Position numbers and translations under genes: made by a program
DNA from: Sarcocystis neurona
Taxonomy: Eukaryota; Apicomplexa; Conoidasida; Eucoccidiorida; Sarcocystidae
Length of the DNA stretch: 64,000 nt
Direction of reading: 5' to 3'
Assembly: GCA_000727475.1 (NCBI GenBank)
Contig: KL647292.1
Location: 5,310,341-5,374,340, forward strand
The notes under the pieces: model-generated
What the model saw: only the letters and a program-made list of their open reading frames with translations
Told to the model about the DNA's origin: nothing
The model's database searches: none
In this document: positions 11,250-23,923 of the stretch, piece after piece
Numbering within the stretch: position 1 is the first letter of the stretch
Layout: each line of letters starts with the position of its first letter

Positions 11250-14200
11250 TGACTCAAAGGACGTGGAACTGTACGCGTATTCCACATCCGCCGTTCGGGA
11301 CGCACTGATCGTGCAACACGTCTGCCTGCACTCTTGGCTAAGAGACAGTGTCGCAGCTCGGCAAAGCCAAGCATTTTCAAACTTTTTTGCGCGGACCTGC
11401 CTACGTACTCTTCGAATAATTCCATAGTGGCGACCGTGCAGGCGGTCCCTTGAGATGACAAAGTAGTCAGCTGAATATACCACGCGCGTCTGCAAGCTTC
11501 CTTCCCCCTTCTCGTGCACCTGTGAAACCTACCGTCTACTACACGTGAAGAGTAAACCTTCACGGCGGAACCAACGTCTCTCTACATGTCTTTCCGGCGC
11601 TAAAGCTACCCAGCGCGTATATGTGTGCACCATTATGCTTCTCCTGCGCTGTCTGTGCCGCTGGTGCTACGGGTATAACTGTTCCGCGCGAACTGGTCGC
11701 CATGCGCCGAGAAGTGTACATCTACCGCCCTGGGGAGCAGGACGCGCGAAACAATGGAACTCCTGCTATCGTGCAGGACAAGATCCTGGGGGGCTGCTCA
11801 ATAATCAAGATCTCCCGTGCGTTCATCGCGGAATTCTACGCGACCAAACAGATTCTCCTCAGAATACATGAGCATGTGTCTGCTTGTAGACAAGGGAGCT
11901 GCACTGCTGGCGGCTCTGCATTCCCCTGAGTTCCGAAGTAATGAATTTTCACGATCACTTCATGCCTCCAGTGCAAAAGACCTATATTTCTTAAAGGCTG
12001 AATACTAGTTTCAGGGCAAGAACGATCATCCTTAGTTACATCGATTGCCATAGAGAGGCTTGATGTGACGTAGGATCTGTTCGTGCCCCAAACATACAAG
12101 CAAGCAGGCCGAAGGGGTTTGCCCTCATCCAGGAGTACTCTCTGAGGCACTTGTGAATGCACCTTACAGGCTACAGGCGGCGCTAGAGGTCTCAGTGGAG
12201 CGAACAACTTGTAAAAGTGAATCCCAGTTACTTGTGCCCGGCTGGCATATATATGTATCTACAACTGTTCGACACACGGACAAAGGCTATCATATCCGCA
12301 GATCCGGTACCCAATATGATTGCCTTAGTGCTTCCTTCTCAGCTGGGAAGGTTTCTTCTCTGAACGCGATGTGGCTTATTCAATGCGATTCGCACTTCTC
12401 CCAAGAGCACTTATGTAACACACGCTAGTTGCTACAGCTTTTCAGGTAACACTTTCTTGTTACGCGGACAGCGGCTACCTTGCCGCTGCAGGTGTCATTT
12501 TCGTATGACTGACTCAGCACCCCTACTAAGCTCTGCACAAATCCGCTGCTTTGGGCGCCGCTGCAATCCCACGTCTCCTCAACACTTAGACGCCCTATGC
12601 ACTGCGTTGTTGCCCGTGCACTGCAGAAATAATCATAACGCTGCTGTATACTACTGGCCAGATGCAACTGTATATACATTCGATGTCTCTCACCAGGATA
12701 ACAGGTCCGTATCTTTATCTCCATAACCGAGTAACCGCTCTATCTGGTAGCTTTTCTAGCGTACTCTCAGGTACTACGACTTGTCAGCATAAAGTGTGTG
12801 AATGCCACATTTTTGAGATTACAGACGATTGTATGGGAGATAGATATAATTCCCTCGTCGGATGCAGCAGTGTGATGCGGCACGTCCGTCCTGATCCGCT
12901 GAAGGTGGGGAGGTGCGTCAGTCTCCGGTAGCTGTGGGTCTAATCACCTCTTCGTATCTACACGTGTATATACGTCGTTGTGTACCTGTTCACACGTTGA
13001 CGCGTGGTGCATATGCATACATACCTACGGTAATCTGACTGCGCGTACGCATGTGTGTACACATGCGCATTTTCCCGTTGCGGACGTGGGCACACTGCTG
13101 ATGAGCTTCCGCATACCAAAATTCCCCTGCACGTGCAAAACTTCTGCAAACGACTTCAAGCTTCTGCTTGCTTTCACCAGGAACAGGCAGCATCGGAGGC
13201 GTCACCTGCTTGTGCGAAGGCTGCAGACGTGTCCGAGGAAAGACTTGCGTCTGTAGCTTGATTCCCTGTCTCGTGCGGTGCAATCGTCACTAGTGATGGA
13301 CTGTATAGGGAACGTCGTAAATACACGAACTTATGGGGGCGTTTCGGTGAAAGCTCTTTTTCTGAGACCGCGCCAAGCACATTGACACTTCTGCAGCAGC
13401 AAGTTCGTGAAGCTTCACTTTCTACGATAGAAAATTGATCAGTTTCGGCAGCGTTTCAATTTGAAACTGCCACATCGCTAAAAGCCGCGCCAGAACATCA
13501 CAGATTCTGACACTTCTGTGCCGGCAACCAGTCTTCTTCCGTCTGGGAGTTATGGTGTGGAGAGTTCACGATAGGCAGGTGAAACACAGTTACCCGGTAC
13601 CAGGTATCCATATTACAAGTCGGTTTTGAGCCAAGTGCGTGGCAGTGTACACAATCTTCTTCGACAACCGCAACCGGGCAGCAAGTCATTGGTGGTGGTT
13701 GCGCGCGTCTGCCTCGGTGTCGGGAATACGGAGCATCTTCACGTATACGTGCCTTAATATTTGCCTTAATTAGTCAACCCGCCCCGTTTTGCGAATCGTT
13801 GAACGCAGTCAGCTGCTGGAAAACAGTGAATGACCGTTCGTGTAGCAGACTTCCGCGCGAGTACGGCGTGTGTGTTCCGAAGGAGACAGGCTGCAGCGGG
13901 AGCCGCTCGGGGAATGCTCGACTACTTTTCAGTGTCGAACAGCGTTGCTTTTTTCTGTTCACGGAGGCCGTTTTCTTCTATTCGTAAAGGCCTCGCGAAC
14001 ACTTTCCATAGACTCGGCAGGAAGGCCTTCATCTGCTGAGCTGATGATTTCTGTGTCTATACTGAACGGCAAGCGTACCTTGAGGCCGCGGATACCCGGT
14101 GCACCCACTCTACCCTTTCCAACTGTACATCGGCAGTGTCGTCTCGAATCCGGTTTCTACAACTCTGCACATTTTTCCGTTATCCAAGTATCTCGCTTTG

Positions 14201-15321
14201 CTCTACCGCTCTTCTAAGACGCGTCCATTTTTAGTGAGGAGAAATCTGTTCCGCCGCCTTCTCTGTATAGCTGTTGGGTGGTTCTACCCTCTCCGCGTCC
14301 ACCCCCCGCACCAGCTGTGTCTTCTACGATCTACTGTAGGGGATTCCCTTTCTGTGCACTCGCTGCCCGCTCCGTTCTTGTTGCAGTTTTGCATCTCCGT
14401 ACCTTATGCTTGAGGACGTCATCACGTTCGCACCTTCTTCCTGTTTTCTGGCCTTCTCGCCGTCCGTCTCCAGCGCCTCCTCCCCGTCACCGCGCCCGTA
14501 GCATTTCTGTCCTCTGCGTGCGATGACGCGATTCCAGCTGTTCTCTGTATCAGGACGCTACCTTCAGTCTAAGCTTCACATATTCCTGAGGTGTTCGTTT
14601 ATTCTCTACTGCAGAGTTTAATTCATGCGGCAGGTGGCCAGTCATATGTTAGGCCTCCACAACAGCGCGGTGGAACTCCTCCCGTCGCAGGAACACCGCA
14701 CACCAAGCTGTACGGCCAATAGTGTGCGGAACACCACCGCAGCAGCACCTTTTCAGAAACAGGCCACCTATCCATTGCAATCCAAAGCAGGCCATTAGCT
14801 GCTTACGTGTGCCTCATACGCTCGATTTCCGTCTTTCCGTGTAGACGCAGCTGACTTGCGGCGTTGTAGTCGTAGAATGCACTGCACTACATCGATGTGA
14901 TCACGCTCTCCTTTTAAAGGAGCTAACCTGGCTGTTTTGGTTAGTTGTTAATGCTTTCTCGTTGTGTCCGCCACGGTCAGTGTACTCCGTGGGCAAAGAG
15001 CTGAATCAGGAGAGTCGCAAGGACGTCTACACAGCGGCACAACGCTGAGATCGGGCAGCGGCCCATGGCACCACGAAGCCGCAGCTGGGAATAAACAAGC
15101 CTGATGTACGCGAACCGGCAAAAGAACATTCAATAGCTCTACGCAGTCTTCGAGGGGGAGAAGGTACACGCACCAACGTTCCCGTCCCAGGAGCCAAGGC
15201 AGTCACGAAACAGCAGCTACCAGGGGAGAAAAGAAAACAAGCGACCAGGAGCAACAGGCGCAGCAGCAGTAGATATGACGCAATGGTGTGCTGCAAACAA
15301 GTGAACTTGTGATTTTTTTCA

Positions 15322-17034
15322 GTGCATATTTCTCAATCTCCCCTCTACAACGACATGCAGGGCCAGAGATGGCCGGGGGGTACTGCAGTCCAGCGAGGTG
15401 CTTGCACCTGCTGTTATGCTGTCGAGTGTACTCTTTTGACAGCGGTGCGGCTCCAGCCGATTAGAGCAGCTCCTGCTGGTGCGGGAGGTGCAGACACGGC
15501 TGCTCCATCCCTGACTCGCAGGAAAAAACGAAGCGACGTGCGCAACGGACCCCATGCTGCTGCAGCTGATCCGCTTCTGTTGTCTTTAAGCAGGCCACCT
15601 GCGCGCACGCGACCAACGTGGCAGGGACGGCAGCAGCGAATAATTCTTCATGGGGCCAATAGGGTTTATGAAACTGAAGCAGTCACAGCGACACGTGCCT
15701 CGCATCGTACATTTTATGGTTCTCGCATGCTGGCAGTTCTCCGGCTCCCTGTTCTCCTGCTTCTCTATTCGAAGCTGCTTCTGCTCCCCTTTCTGTCCGG
15801 TCCGTCAGTAACAGTATCTCTTGCCCGTCAGCTGCAGCTATATTCTCAGCCTGCACTTCCAGTTTCTCCTGTCTTGCCCCGCCTCTCTGAGCTTGGTGCT
15901 GCTGCTACTGCAGGTTCTGCCGTCCTTTCGACCTCTCCTGTTAAGTCTGCTGTGCAGGTTGTTGCCGAGGTTCTACCCACTACACGTAGCAGCTCTCCTC
16001 CATGCTCGTCGCCGCCTCACCCCTTCGTGCGCCCTATTGAGTCACCTCTGAATGCGGCGGCGTCTCCGGCTTGGAGTCGTTATGTGCCTACTCGTCGTCC
16101 TCTTGCTTCAGCTGCTGCCGCCGGCTGTGCACGTTCTTCCTGTGCTGCTGTGACTGCTGGTTCTCGTTCGTCTGCTTCTGCTGGCATTCCTGTGGCTGTC
16201 TGGGTTTCCCAATCTCGCGCTTGTGCGAATCCTGCAGCTGTAGCAGTTGCTTGTGGTTCTCCGTGCATCGCACATGTGTGTCCGCTGTCTTTGCGAATCA
16301 TTTCCCACACCCGTCGTCTCTTCCACAGCGGTCCCGGTCCTGCTGCTCCTAGCCACACGCCATTTTCCGCTGCTTCTGCTCCGTCTAGCAGTTCTGCCCT
16401 TCGTTCCGCTGCTCCTGCTCTTTCTCCTGATGCTTCTGCCCTTCGTTCCGCTGCTCCTGCTCCTTCTACCGATGCTTCTTTTGACGGACGGCAGCGGTGC
16501 AAGGGACCGTGGAGAACACTCAATCGTGTACAGTTGCGCTGCGCACCTGCAGCAAGTCTTTCTCTCTCGTCCTCCTTCCCTTACCTGCGCTGGACGCGCA
16601 TGCCACCCCTGCACGCGCAGATGGAAGACGAGAAAACGGACATCGAAACGTCAAGTGGCTATGAATCTCTCCGCCTCGTGAAGCAGCAGGTATTTTGTTT
16701 TCTTCTGCCTGAGAGCTGCGTCCGCGAATTTATACGATTTTGCCGCTTTGAACACACATATCCTTTTTACATAGATCAGCAGGATGAAGGTGGAACGAAG
16801 GGCAGAGGCACTGTTCTAGAGCGACTCCATAGGCATGTACACACGTGCACTCCTCGATGTTTTGCTCCATTGATCGCACTCTACATAAATATGTACGTAT
16901 ACGTGTGCACAGCCAGTGTGATGTGTGTCTGTCAAGAAGTGCGTTGTCTGCTTGTTATAGTATCTGACGCACAGCACCAGTGGCAGCAACAACAACAGCC
17001 ACGAGACGTCCCGTACTTCTCTGAGTACGGATGA
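15322..17034 (+). CDS. Long Ala/Ser/Pro-rich open frame, coding status uncertain
   Basis: A 570-codon frame stays open on the plus strand. It has a Leu-rich stretch near residues 135-160 that could be a signal anchor, then about 230 residues rich in Ser, Ala, Pro and Arg. Two copies of a 14-residue unit starting ALRSAAPA occur at 16393-16476. A segment ESLRLVKQQ ends at 16689, just before a possible donor GTATTT. The bias fits a low-complexity coccidian protein, but minus-strand frames of 147 and 168 codons overlap it, so strand is not proven. It could be an upstream exon of the hydrolase gene that follows. I recognise no domain. Confidence 0.3.
   Translation: MHISQSPLYNDMQGQRWPGGTAVQRGACTCCYAVECTLLTAVRLQPIRAAPAGAGGADTAAPSLTRRKKRSDVRNGPHAAAADPLLLSLSRPPARTRPTWQGRQQRIILHGANRVYETEAVTATRASHRTFYGSRMLAVLRLPVLLLLYSKLLLLPFLSGPSVTVSLARQLQLYSQPALPVSPVLPRLSELGAAATAGSAVLSTSPVKSAVQVVAEVLPTTRSSSPPCSSPPHPFVRPIESPLNAAASPAWSRYVPTRRPLASAAAAGCARSSCAAVTAGSRSSASAGIPVAVWVSQSRACANPAAVAVACGSPCIAHVCPLSLRIISHTRRLFHSGPGPAAPSHTPFSAASAPSSSSALRSAAPALSPDASALRSAAPAPSTDASFDGRQRCKGPWRTLNRVQLRCAPAASLSLSSSFPYLRWTRMPPLHAQMEDEKTDIETSSGYESLRLVKQQVFCFLLPESCVREFIRFCRFEHTYPFYIDQQDEGGTKGRGTVLERLHRHVHTCTPRCFAPLIALYINMYVYVCTASVMCVCQEVRCLLVIVSDAQHQWQQQQQPRDVPYFSEYG
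16393..16476. repeat. Two-copy 42-bp tandem repeat
   Basis: The 42-bp unit starting TCTGCCCTTCG at 16393 is repeated at 16435. It keeps the plus frame and encodes two 14-residue Ala/Ser-rich units. Confidence 0.75.
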
Positions 17035-17061
17035 TTTGCTAGAGTTCTCTGTTTCTGACTT

Positions 17062-20000
17062 ATGTGCGAACAGCTGCAGCAGCAGGTGAAGCAGCACCAG
17101 GCGGAAATTCGGTCGTTGTTGCGAGGTCTACTGCAGATGGCGCTGCAGTGTCTTCGCAGCATGTGGGGCGTGTATTTTCTTGGCCTCTCTGTTCTGGTGC
17201 TACCATTTTGCGCCTCTGCACGACCTTATTTAGAGGTTTTGAATCGGGTGCCTCTGAACGATCCCTACTTCCTGAGGTAGGTGTCACCTTGCGTAGTAGG
17301 GAAACAACAGCACTCCCTGCTCTGGTAAAGGGAAACTCGCAGGAACTTTTGCTGCCGTTTGCAGATCTACGCCTGCTGCTGGCGGCCTGTCTCTGTTGCT
17401 ATAGCAATAGCAGCAGCGCGTTGTGTGACCCCGCACACACACAAAGTGTGTGGGGAAACACACTTTCGAGGCGGTGGTGTTCAGTAGCCGGTTGACGTCT
17501 CGACAACCTCGAGTCGAGTCTCACCTAACTCGACGATGACCTCAGCAAGCCTGACCGAGTTCTGCTTCGGACACCGCGCTGTTGCTATGTATGCCACAGG
17601 CACCTCGATCTGCCAGATGACGCTTCTCCTGCGCTGTTCGGACTCCCTTTTTACGATGTAAGTGTTGGTTTCGTGGTGTTGCAGTGGCAGATGCCGCCTA
17701 CTTACGCCAGCTCCGGCGCAGCGTCCGCCGCAGCGATGTACGTCCTTAGTGCAGTAAGTGAGATAGCGAAGGGTAACTAGATCAAAGGAAGCAAGGGCAA
17801 CCGCGTAGCAGCTCCAGCACCACCAGTGGCGAGTGGCAGCGTCAGAAGGACGTGCAGCGTGAGCGATACGGCAGCGCGAGCATTTCTCAAGTCGACACTT
17901 CCTTTGCAGCGTGTAAGAGTGTAAAGAAGGTGTTCTATTAGGAATACTCCCAAACCCCGCACCTCGAATGCTAGGTCTAGGTGCTCGTTCAAATATATGC
18001 ATCACAGCATTTGATGCACTGGAGAAGTCTTCCACGTCTTGCAGTTTTCGTGTGCGTTCCGGCGTGTGGCCGCACCCTCGCGGCAGCGTTATTTACGGCT
18101 GCCAGATAACAGCCTACTTGCTCGTGGCGATCTTCTCTGCATGCCGATTGCAGGCAGACGTGCCTTGAGCCCACGTTATCTTCCGCAGGTTACCTGCAGA
18201 AAGTGGAATTCCAGATTAAGGTGGCTGTGTGCACCGTTTCCAGTTGAGCCTTAGCAGGTCGTTACCTTCCAAGGTACGGAAATTTGTACGGTACCGAAAT
18301 GTGTCTGCCTTTTCACAGGTTAAGGTGCCACCTCTTCTTTCTACTGCGTCTTTTCAATTTGAGAGCCGCACATCTTTGATGGGCAGATGCGGTGCCAGTG
18401 CACGGTCTTCCTCGTCGTCCGTCACTCCCGACGGTGTGACGTCACAGACGGCGGCAGCAGCGCGTACATCAGCGCAGCCACCAAAACCTGCGGTACCACG
18501 TGCATTAGAAGATTCAAAAGACAAGAGTGCCTTCTTTCCTGGAGGTGAAAAAGACGCCTCTGCATGCGAAGATGACCAGCAAGGGAGCCCTGCTACTAAC
18601 GGAGACGCCCCGGACTTCAGCAGCAGCAGCAGCGCAACAGCTGGGGGAATTTTGCGGGGGTGGCTTGTACCTGCTGAGCAGGAGGACTCTCGCAAAGGAA
18701 TCATATGTACGCATGGTTGGCTTGCCAACCGTCAAGCCTGTCTACCTTTTTTGGGGATCGCGCGCAAGGTAAGTACTGAATCTCTAGTGCATCACATTGT
18801 ACTGAAGACACGAGAAATATCGAACTTTGAACGACGAGTCCAGGGTGCCTGGTTTTTGCCGCATAGTCATTAACGCCATGCTGAGGGCCGCACGCAAAAC
18901 GCGGCTGCAACCAACAGTTCCATGCCCCTTCTCCAAACGTGGCTAGGGGCGCGGTGTGGCATCTTCTCTACCGGCACCGTGCGCTATATAATTTAAGGCA
19001 CACGACTGTCGTTGTCTGGTCAGTCACACTTGTATGAGACACACTTTTGGATGCCCCGTTATTTCCAAAATGTTGGTATCAAAGCTGTACGTGCCTACGA
19101 GCAGTGGGGAAGGACTGCTGCGCCGGTGAGCACGGTGGACCTCTCTGGTGTTACAAAGAGGCCGTCGTGAATTCGCCGGGCATACGAGGTTTAGCGAAAC
19201 GGAGAGATTTTCCCCATGTAAGAGAATAAGCGAACAGGGGACTCGTGACTGTTTTTTCCAGCGTCTTTGCATGCGCAAAAGATTGCAACGTAAGCTGCAG
19301 AACGCCGCCAAGATCAATACGTGTCAGCAGACACGTGTATCAAGACATGGTTGATTGATACTGAAAAGAGCTGCACATATAGGCAAGGGTAGCCTACACT
19401 AGTTGAGCTGAACATCTGCATTATCCACCTGCGAAAACAACCTAGCCACATCCGACAACGTGGTCGCTTTGCCAAGCTGACGGGACGCTCATGCCGCAAC
19501 GCAGTCTGCATGTGTTTACACGTAAGCCTTGCAGTTTGTTGTGTGTACAACGTTATCTTGTATTTCTGTGTTCGTTTGCGCCCAGGCTGGCCTCCACAAG
19601 GACCACCATATTTTTCTTTTTGACTTGAAGAGTAGTGGGGAATCATCCCCCGTGTCTGCACGGCCTTTGAATCGAGGGTGGCTTGCTGACCAGCCTCAAG
19701 CGTCTTGGAATAAATGCAGTCGTATGGCCTCGCGGAATGGTGAAGACCAGCTGGGGTGCCAAGCAGCAGAGGACCTTTTGCAGGCTATTCTGTATCTCCG
19801 CGAAACCTGCGGCATAACAACTGTCTCCCTGTATGCTCAAGGCGTTTCGGCTATGGGCGCCATGGTACTGGTGAGCTCTTTTACTCTTGCGATCTCTCTT
19901 CATCGAACACTTACCAGAAACGCTTCGCGCTCCTGTATGCCCTGTACGTGGTCACGCTATAAACATCCAGATATTTGCCGTAGCCACAACCTCAGGTTAG

Positions 20001-22172
20001 GTCAATTTGCTAAACCACCTTCTTATGGGATAATGACATACGCTACTGCATCATAGAAAACATGTGGACCTGTACACAAATACTTATTGTTTGCTAATGC
20101 TAACAAGCAAGCTTTAGTTTTCGTACACGCTTTTTTGAAGGCGTATCTGCTTACGAATGCTTTCCGCGTTAGACCAGATCTCTTGCAAGGCTGTATTCGA
20201 GAAGCCGAGAATATGGAAGCGCTAACCGGACGGCAGACTTTCCTCTTTTCCGAATGTGGTCGTTTATCGATTGCATTAATAAACGACGACGGCGTAAAGC
20301 AAGGGCAATCTGTATCCCATTACGCGGTGTACGTGTCGCGTGTCGTGCGCAGAGTCTGGAAGCGCACAGTACCTGCAAGATTTTTTTAGCTACAGCCGCG
20401 TTGTGCGCACTCTTCCTAGCTGTTGTGAAAATGAGCGTAATATTGCCCTGCTGCGTTAGAACACCGAGCATTACGCGGGCAACCGCAGGACGACTTTGCA
20501 GGAGGCGGAAGGGGAACAGGGTGCAGCAGGAAGACATCATTTTTAGAGCTGAAAGCCACGCATCACTGGGGTACTCGTTTGTGTTGTGCTCTTCGGTATA
20601 AGTGAAGTTTCCGCTTGCGGGGCTGTTACGTGTCTGACTCTGCTACGTGCGCAGCTGGGTGAGTATCGTGGCCAACTGGAACAAGAGTGGGGCATCACCA
20701 TCGACAAGGTGATCTTCGATTCTCCCGTATGCAGCGCTCGTGATGCGCTGCAGACGCAGCCACTTGCATCCTGCTTGGCGAAAACTGCAACGTGGCTGCG
20801 TGAGGCTTTGATATGGGCTGTTACAAAGCAGTAAGAAACACACTCAAACGATTTGTAACGTATCCATATGATGGCTGCTCTGTGAGGTTTGCGAGGTGTG
20901 CGCCATCTGAGGTAAAGGTCGCGCTCGAGAGAGAATCAGAGCGTGGTACTACGGCAGAGTCACCACAAGAAGACACTCCACCGCCATTTCCCGATTTCTG
21001 ACAGTAGTTCTTTCTTGCGTCGTATGCCTGCGTGGTCGAGAGAATTTGAACAGAAATCTTTTGTACGTTACGTTTCTTTGAGTGAACTTGATGTGCTTCC
21101 TGTGCGGGAATCTCCCTGAGAAAGATATAGGAGCCATTCAACGTGTACCCATGTACACTAGGCAGGACTCCAGCACGTAGAAAGCTCACAGCGAGCGTTG
21201 CGTCTGAACCAGATGGGAATTTTGCAATCGGACCAGGCGGCTGTTGCGCTGGCAGTTCATCCTTTATGAGAGGTACAACGGTGCTACACCAAATGGTGGT
21301 TTCTCTGTCGCTTTATTGTATTACCACAGACGCAGGCGTCAACTGCACCGTCTGCGAGCAAGCAGGCTGCTGCGTACTGACAAGCCGTACAAGCTGTTGA
21401 TCTTCTCAAGTAGAGAGGACAACCTGGCACCTTGGCCCTCCGTTCGCCATGAAATGCTACAGCTGCCCGAGCAGAACAGACCTGAGTACGTGCTTCGCAC
21501 CCTCAGAAAGCTGGCATAGGTCACAAGTGCTATCATCGTTCAGTGCAGCGCTGCAGACGTGGCACGTGTTTTGTGTTGTCGGATCACGGAATCAAGAGAT
21601 ACCACCAATCTGAAAGGGAGGAGAAATTTCCAGTGTAACAAACGTATGGATCCACACACCTGTGATTTGCCGTCGAGCAAACAACGGAACTAGTGTGCGG
21701 GCTAGGCGGTGGCACTTGATGCTCAACTCGAGACTTTTCAGCAAGATATGGAATTACTCTGCTGCAGGATATTCATTTCCTCTGATCTTTTGCGTGATTT
21801 CTCTAAGCATCTGTCAAAATTTGTGGCCTCACGTTATTCTACAGCTTCATATATGTCTTCCCTACCGGTTCCCATTGCGACCTGGCGCGTACGCATCACC
21901 ACCTGTATGCCGACGTCATTCAGAAGTTCTACAAGAATCCAACGTTCGTTCAGTTAATATGGGAAAAACTAACCGGCGTTCATGCACCAGTGGCCGGCTG
22001 CGATGTAGAAATCTTCACGCCCCGGGACCTTACTGCTGCGGCGGCTGCAGAAGGCGAACGACAACTGCAAACACCTCAGCAGAGGCTTTCCGCCGTTGCT
22101 GCTTCGCTACTACAATCTTTGTCGTGTGTGAGGCCCCAGGAGTATTCCTTCGAGAAAGAAGGCTGGACCTAA
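17062..22172 (+). CDS. Alpha/beta-hydrolase fold protein, probably membrane anchored
   Basis: Proposed exons are 17062-17276, 18255-18768, 19586-19870, 20655-20830, 21330-21485 and 21845-22172; every junction keeps phase. The product is about 560 residues. Exon 1 has a hydrophobic segment around residues 33-50, followed by RVPLNDPYF. A Ser/Ala-rich linker leads into the fold: ICTHGWLANR is the HG oxyanion region, HHIFLFDLKSSGESS the next strand, and YAQGVSAMGAMV the nucleophile elbow. Then come DKVIFDSPV, LLIFSSREDNLAPW with the likely catalytic Asp, and PTGSHCDLART with the likely catalytic His. These features match serine hydrolases of the ABHD type; the substrate cannot be told. The elbow GVSAM departs from the usual GxSxG. 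The first exon and its acceptor (18254) are less certain than the core; ATG at 18379 is an alternative start. The last exon could splice on to the exons beginning at 22469. Confidence 0.72.
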
Positions 22173-22468
22173 GTGGGCACGCGGTTCCGCAGCGGTGCGA
22201 CAGACTGAAGACGTTCATCTTCGAGCCAGCGCCATTTTTCGACACACCTATACAATCTCCAGTCATTGTGTATACCGGAGGGATACACGGATTTGGTCGT
22301 GCCGCTCTACCAAGCGATAGCCCCAAATTAGGAACGAGGTGAAGAACGTTTGTTATAGTAATTACAAAGTGGGAAATTTTGAAACGTCTGGTAGGATTAA
22401 ACATCTTCACAGAGCAAACATGGGGGAAGCGGTCCGGAATAACGCCACCGCAAGGCTTTCGTCTTCAG

Positions 22469-23204
22469 TGACTGGCTAGACTCTGACCCTTACTCTCGCT
22501 CCTTTGATTTGGAAGTTCTGTTACACTGGCTAGGGCACCAGTAAACATTTCCCGGGGGACACGTGTGGCTACGGCAAGGCCAGTGTATATCCTCAGCCGC
22601 AGGTAGCCTCGGCGTCGGTGGAAACCCACATGATTATTTGTCACTTTAGAAACAGCAACCTGAGACCAGACGCGCTGGAGAGGTAACAGCGACGCTGCTC
22701 AGGGGTCGCGGAACAGCCGGGCCAAGCTACTGCAATGAGTCTGCTCTTATAGCCCACTGAACTGAATTTTGCAGTAGTGTGTAAAGAAAAGAACTAACAC
22801 GTTTCCGCGGACTTGGTAGGCCACTGACCACTTTACTTACCGCAGATACCGCCACACGTCTTTTTCCAAACCCCTCAGAGACGCACTCGAAGGAAAGCGT
22901 TCTCGCACTCTTACGTGAGCCGCCAAACACAGCACTTGAGTCGGGGCAGAAATTTCATTCTTGGGTGTCTGAGCTTCAGTTAAGAGACAGACGGTTTCTG
23001 GAAGCCACGCACGCATTCTCAACTGTACCGTGTGTTCTCGTGCAGCCGCTTGTGTTACACGATTCCTCGCGACGCTTAGTCCAGGGTAGCCCGTTTCAAA
23101 ATTTTGCGCATTTGTGTTGCATCTGGACACGGGTGAGGCGACGTGGAGGATGGTCTCAAGCTTTTGCGGCCGCGAATCCTGCACAGGCCAAGTCTAGCTT
23201 ATAG
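22469..23204 (+). CDS. Unrecognised exons, perhaps 3' part of the hydrolase gene
   Basis: Exon 22469-22540 reads DWLDSDPYSRSFDLEVLL and ends at GTAAAC. Exon 22820 to at least 23132 reads on in the matching phase, with acidic and Leu-rich helices such as KESVLALLREPP and SWVSELQLRDRRFLEA. It either ends at the TAG at 23202-23204 or splices at GTGAGG after 23132. The first exon needs a preceding exon in phase 2. A weak donor GTATTC within the last hydrolase exon (after position 22138) would supply it, so both could be one gene. I recognise no domain. Confidence 0.4.
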
Positions 23205-23282
23205 GTATGCTGTGGTGCAACCATCATGAGTGGCCGAGTTCTGTCATCAAACGGTTGCAGCTTTTGATGGAAAGGCTGTAGC

Positions 23283-23810
23283 GTGAGCGTCTCAGACGCT
23301 GGTGCTGGAAACAGAGTTGCACAGAAATTTTGGTGCGCAGTGTTCACACATTCGTCCCTGGACACCTTCGTACAACGGAGGTTGGACATAGATGTGAGGC
23401 GACTTGGCGGCTGCGCGGATGGCAATCCATTGAATAAAAGAACAAAAAGAACTATATTGGGGGTTATTCGGCGTGAGCAGCTACTTTACGTGGTAGTCCC
23501 GTTTTATCCTCACGATGATCTACGTGCGATCGATGGGGAAGGCGCTGCGTTTTTACCCTCCATCACGGACTGGCCAGCCCACTGCGCCGGGTGGCCATTT
23601 CTACGTCTTATGCGATTGTGTCCGTGCGATTTGGCAAACATAGCACCCAGTGGCATGAAGCACAGCCGTCCTTCGTGGTATGCAGGAACACGCGCGCGGA
23701 CACGCACGTGTCTTGCGGATATGGAAAGTCTTAGCCATGACATAGGTTCGATCCTGGATCAAGAAGGAAGCTTTCGCATCACAAAAACAGGCGCAAAACC
23801 AAGAGCATAG
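23283..23810 (+). CDS. Hypothetical open frame, possible last exon of the preceding gene
   Basis: A frame of 175 codons reads in part KFWCAVFTHSSLDTF and LLYVVVPFYPHDDLRA, with the order and composition of a globular protein. It follows the exons at 22469-23204 on the same strand, but no junction between them kept phase cleanly with a strong donor. It ends at TAG 23808-23810, about 110 bases from the 3' end of the convergent coiled-coil gene. No family is recognised. Confidence 0.33.
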   Translation: MSVSDAGAGNRVAQKFWCAVFTHSSLDTFVQRRLDIDVRRLGGCADGNPLNKRTKRTILGVIRREQLLYVVVPFYPHDDLRAIDGEGAAFLPSITDWPAHCAGWPFLRLMRLCPCDLANIAPSGMKHSRPSWYAGTRARTRTCLADMESLSHDIGSILDQEGSFRITKTGAKPRA

Positions 23811-23923
23811 AATGATGCTATGCGGTCCCCTGTTGGACGTGGAACTCTGCACTCAGCAATTAAATGGAACGTGGCCTGCCCGAGAATGTCTGTTTCCCAA
23901 CGTGGTGACGATTCCTCGACCCT

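Larger units (their letters stand above)
9070..15321. other. About 6.2 kb with no recognisable gene
   Basis: After the FIG4 stop this stretch holds many short open frames on both strands, none with a motif I know. A plus frame at about 11,640-11,929 and frames around 13,050-13,440 look protein-like, but the opposite strand reads equally well at the latter, so I do not call them. A run of TA dinucleotides lies at about 9,622-9,652 and two tandem duplications are listed separately. The stretch may be intergenic or hold long introns with small exons. Confidence 0.4.

Noticed and set aside
13055..13440. A plus frame reads EQAASEASPACAKAAD to a TGA at 13259-13261 and then continues in the same frame for about 55 codons (YTNLWGRFGESSF), hinting at a selenocysteine or read-through stop.
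   Set aside because: The minus strand is open across the same bases and reads as well (13380-13174). I see no SECIS-like element that I can defend, and no homology supports either reading.
16080..16614. Two overlapping minus-strand Arg/Ser/Gly-rich frames.
   Set aside because: They mirror the repeated Ala/Ser-rich plus frame; both strands stay open because of GC-rich trinucleotide bias, so I keep only the longer plus frame at low confidence.
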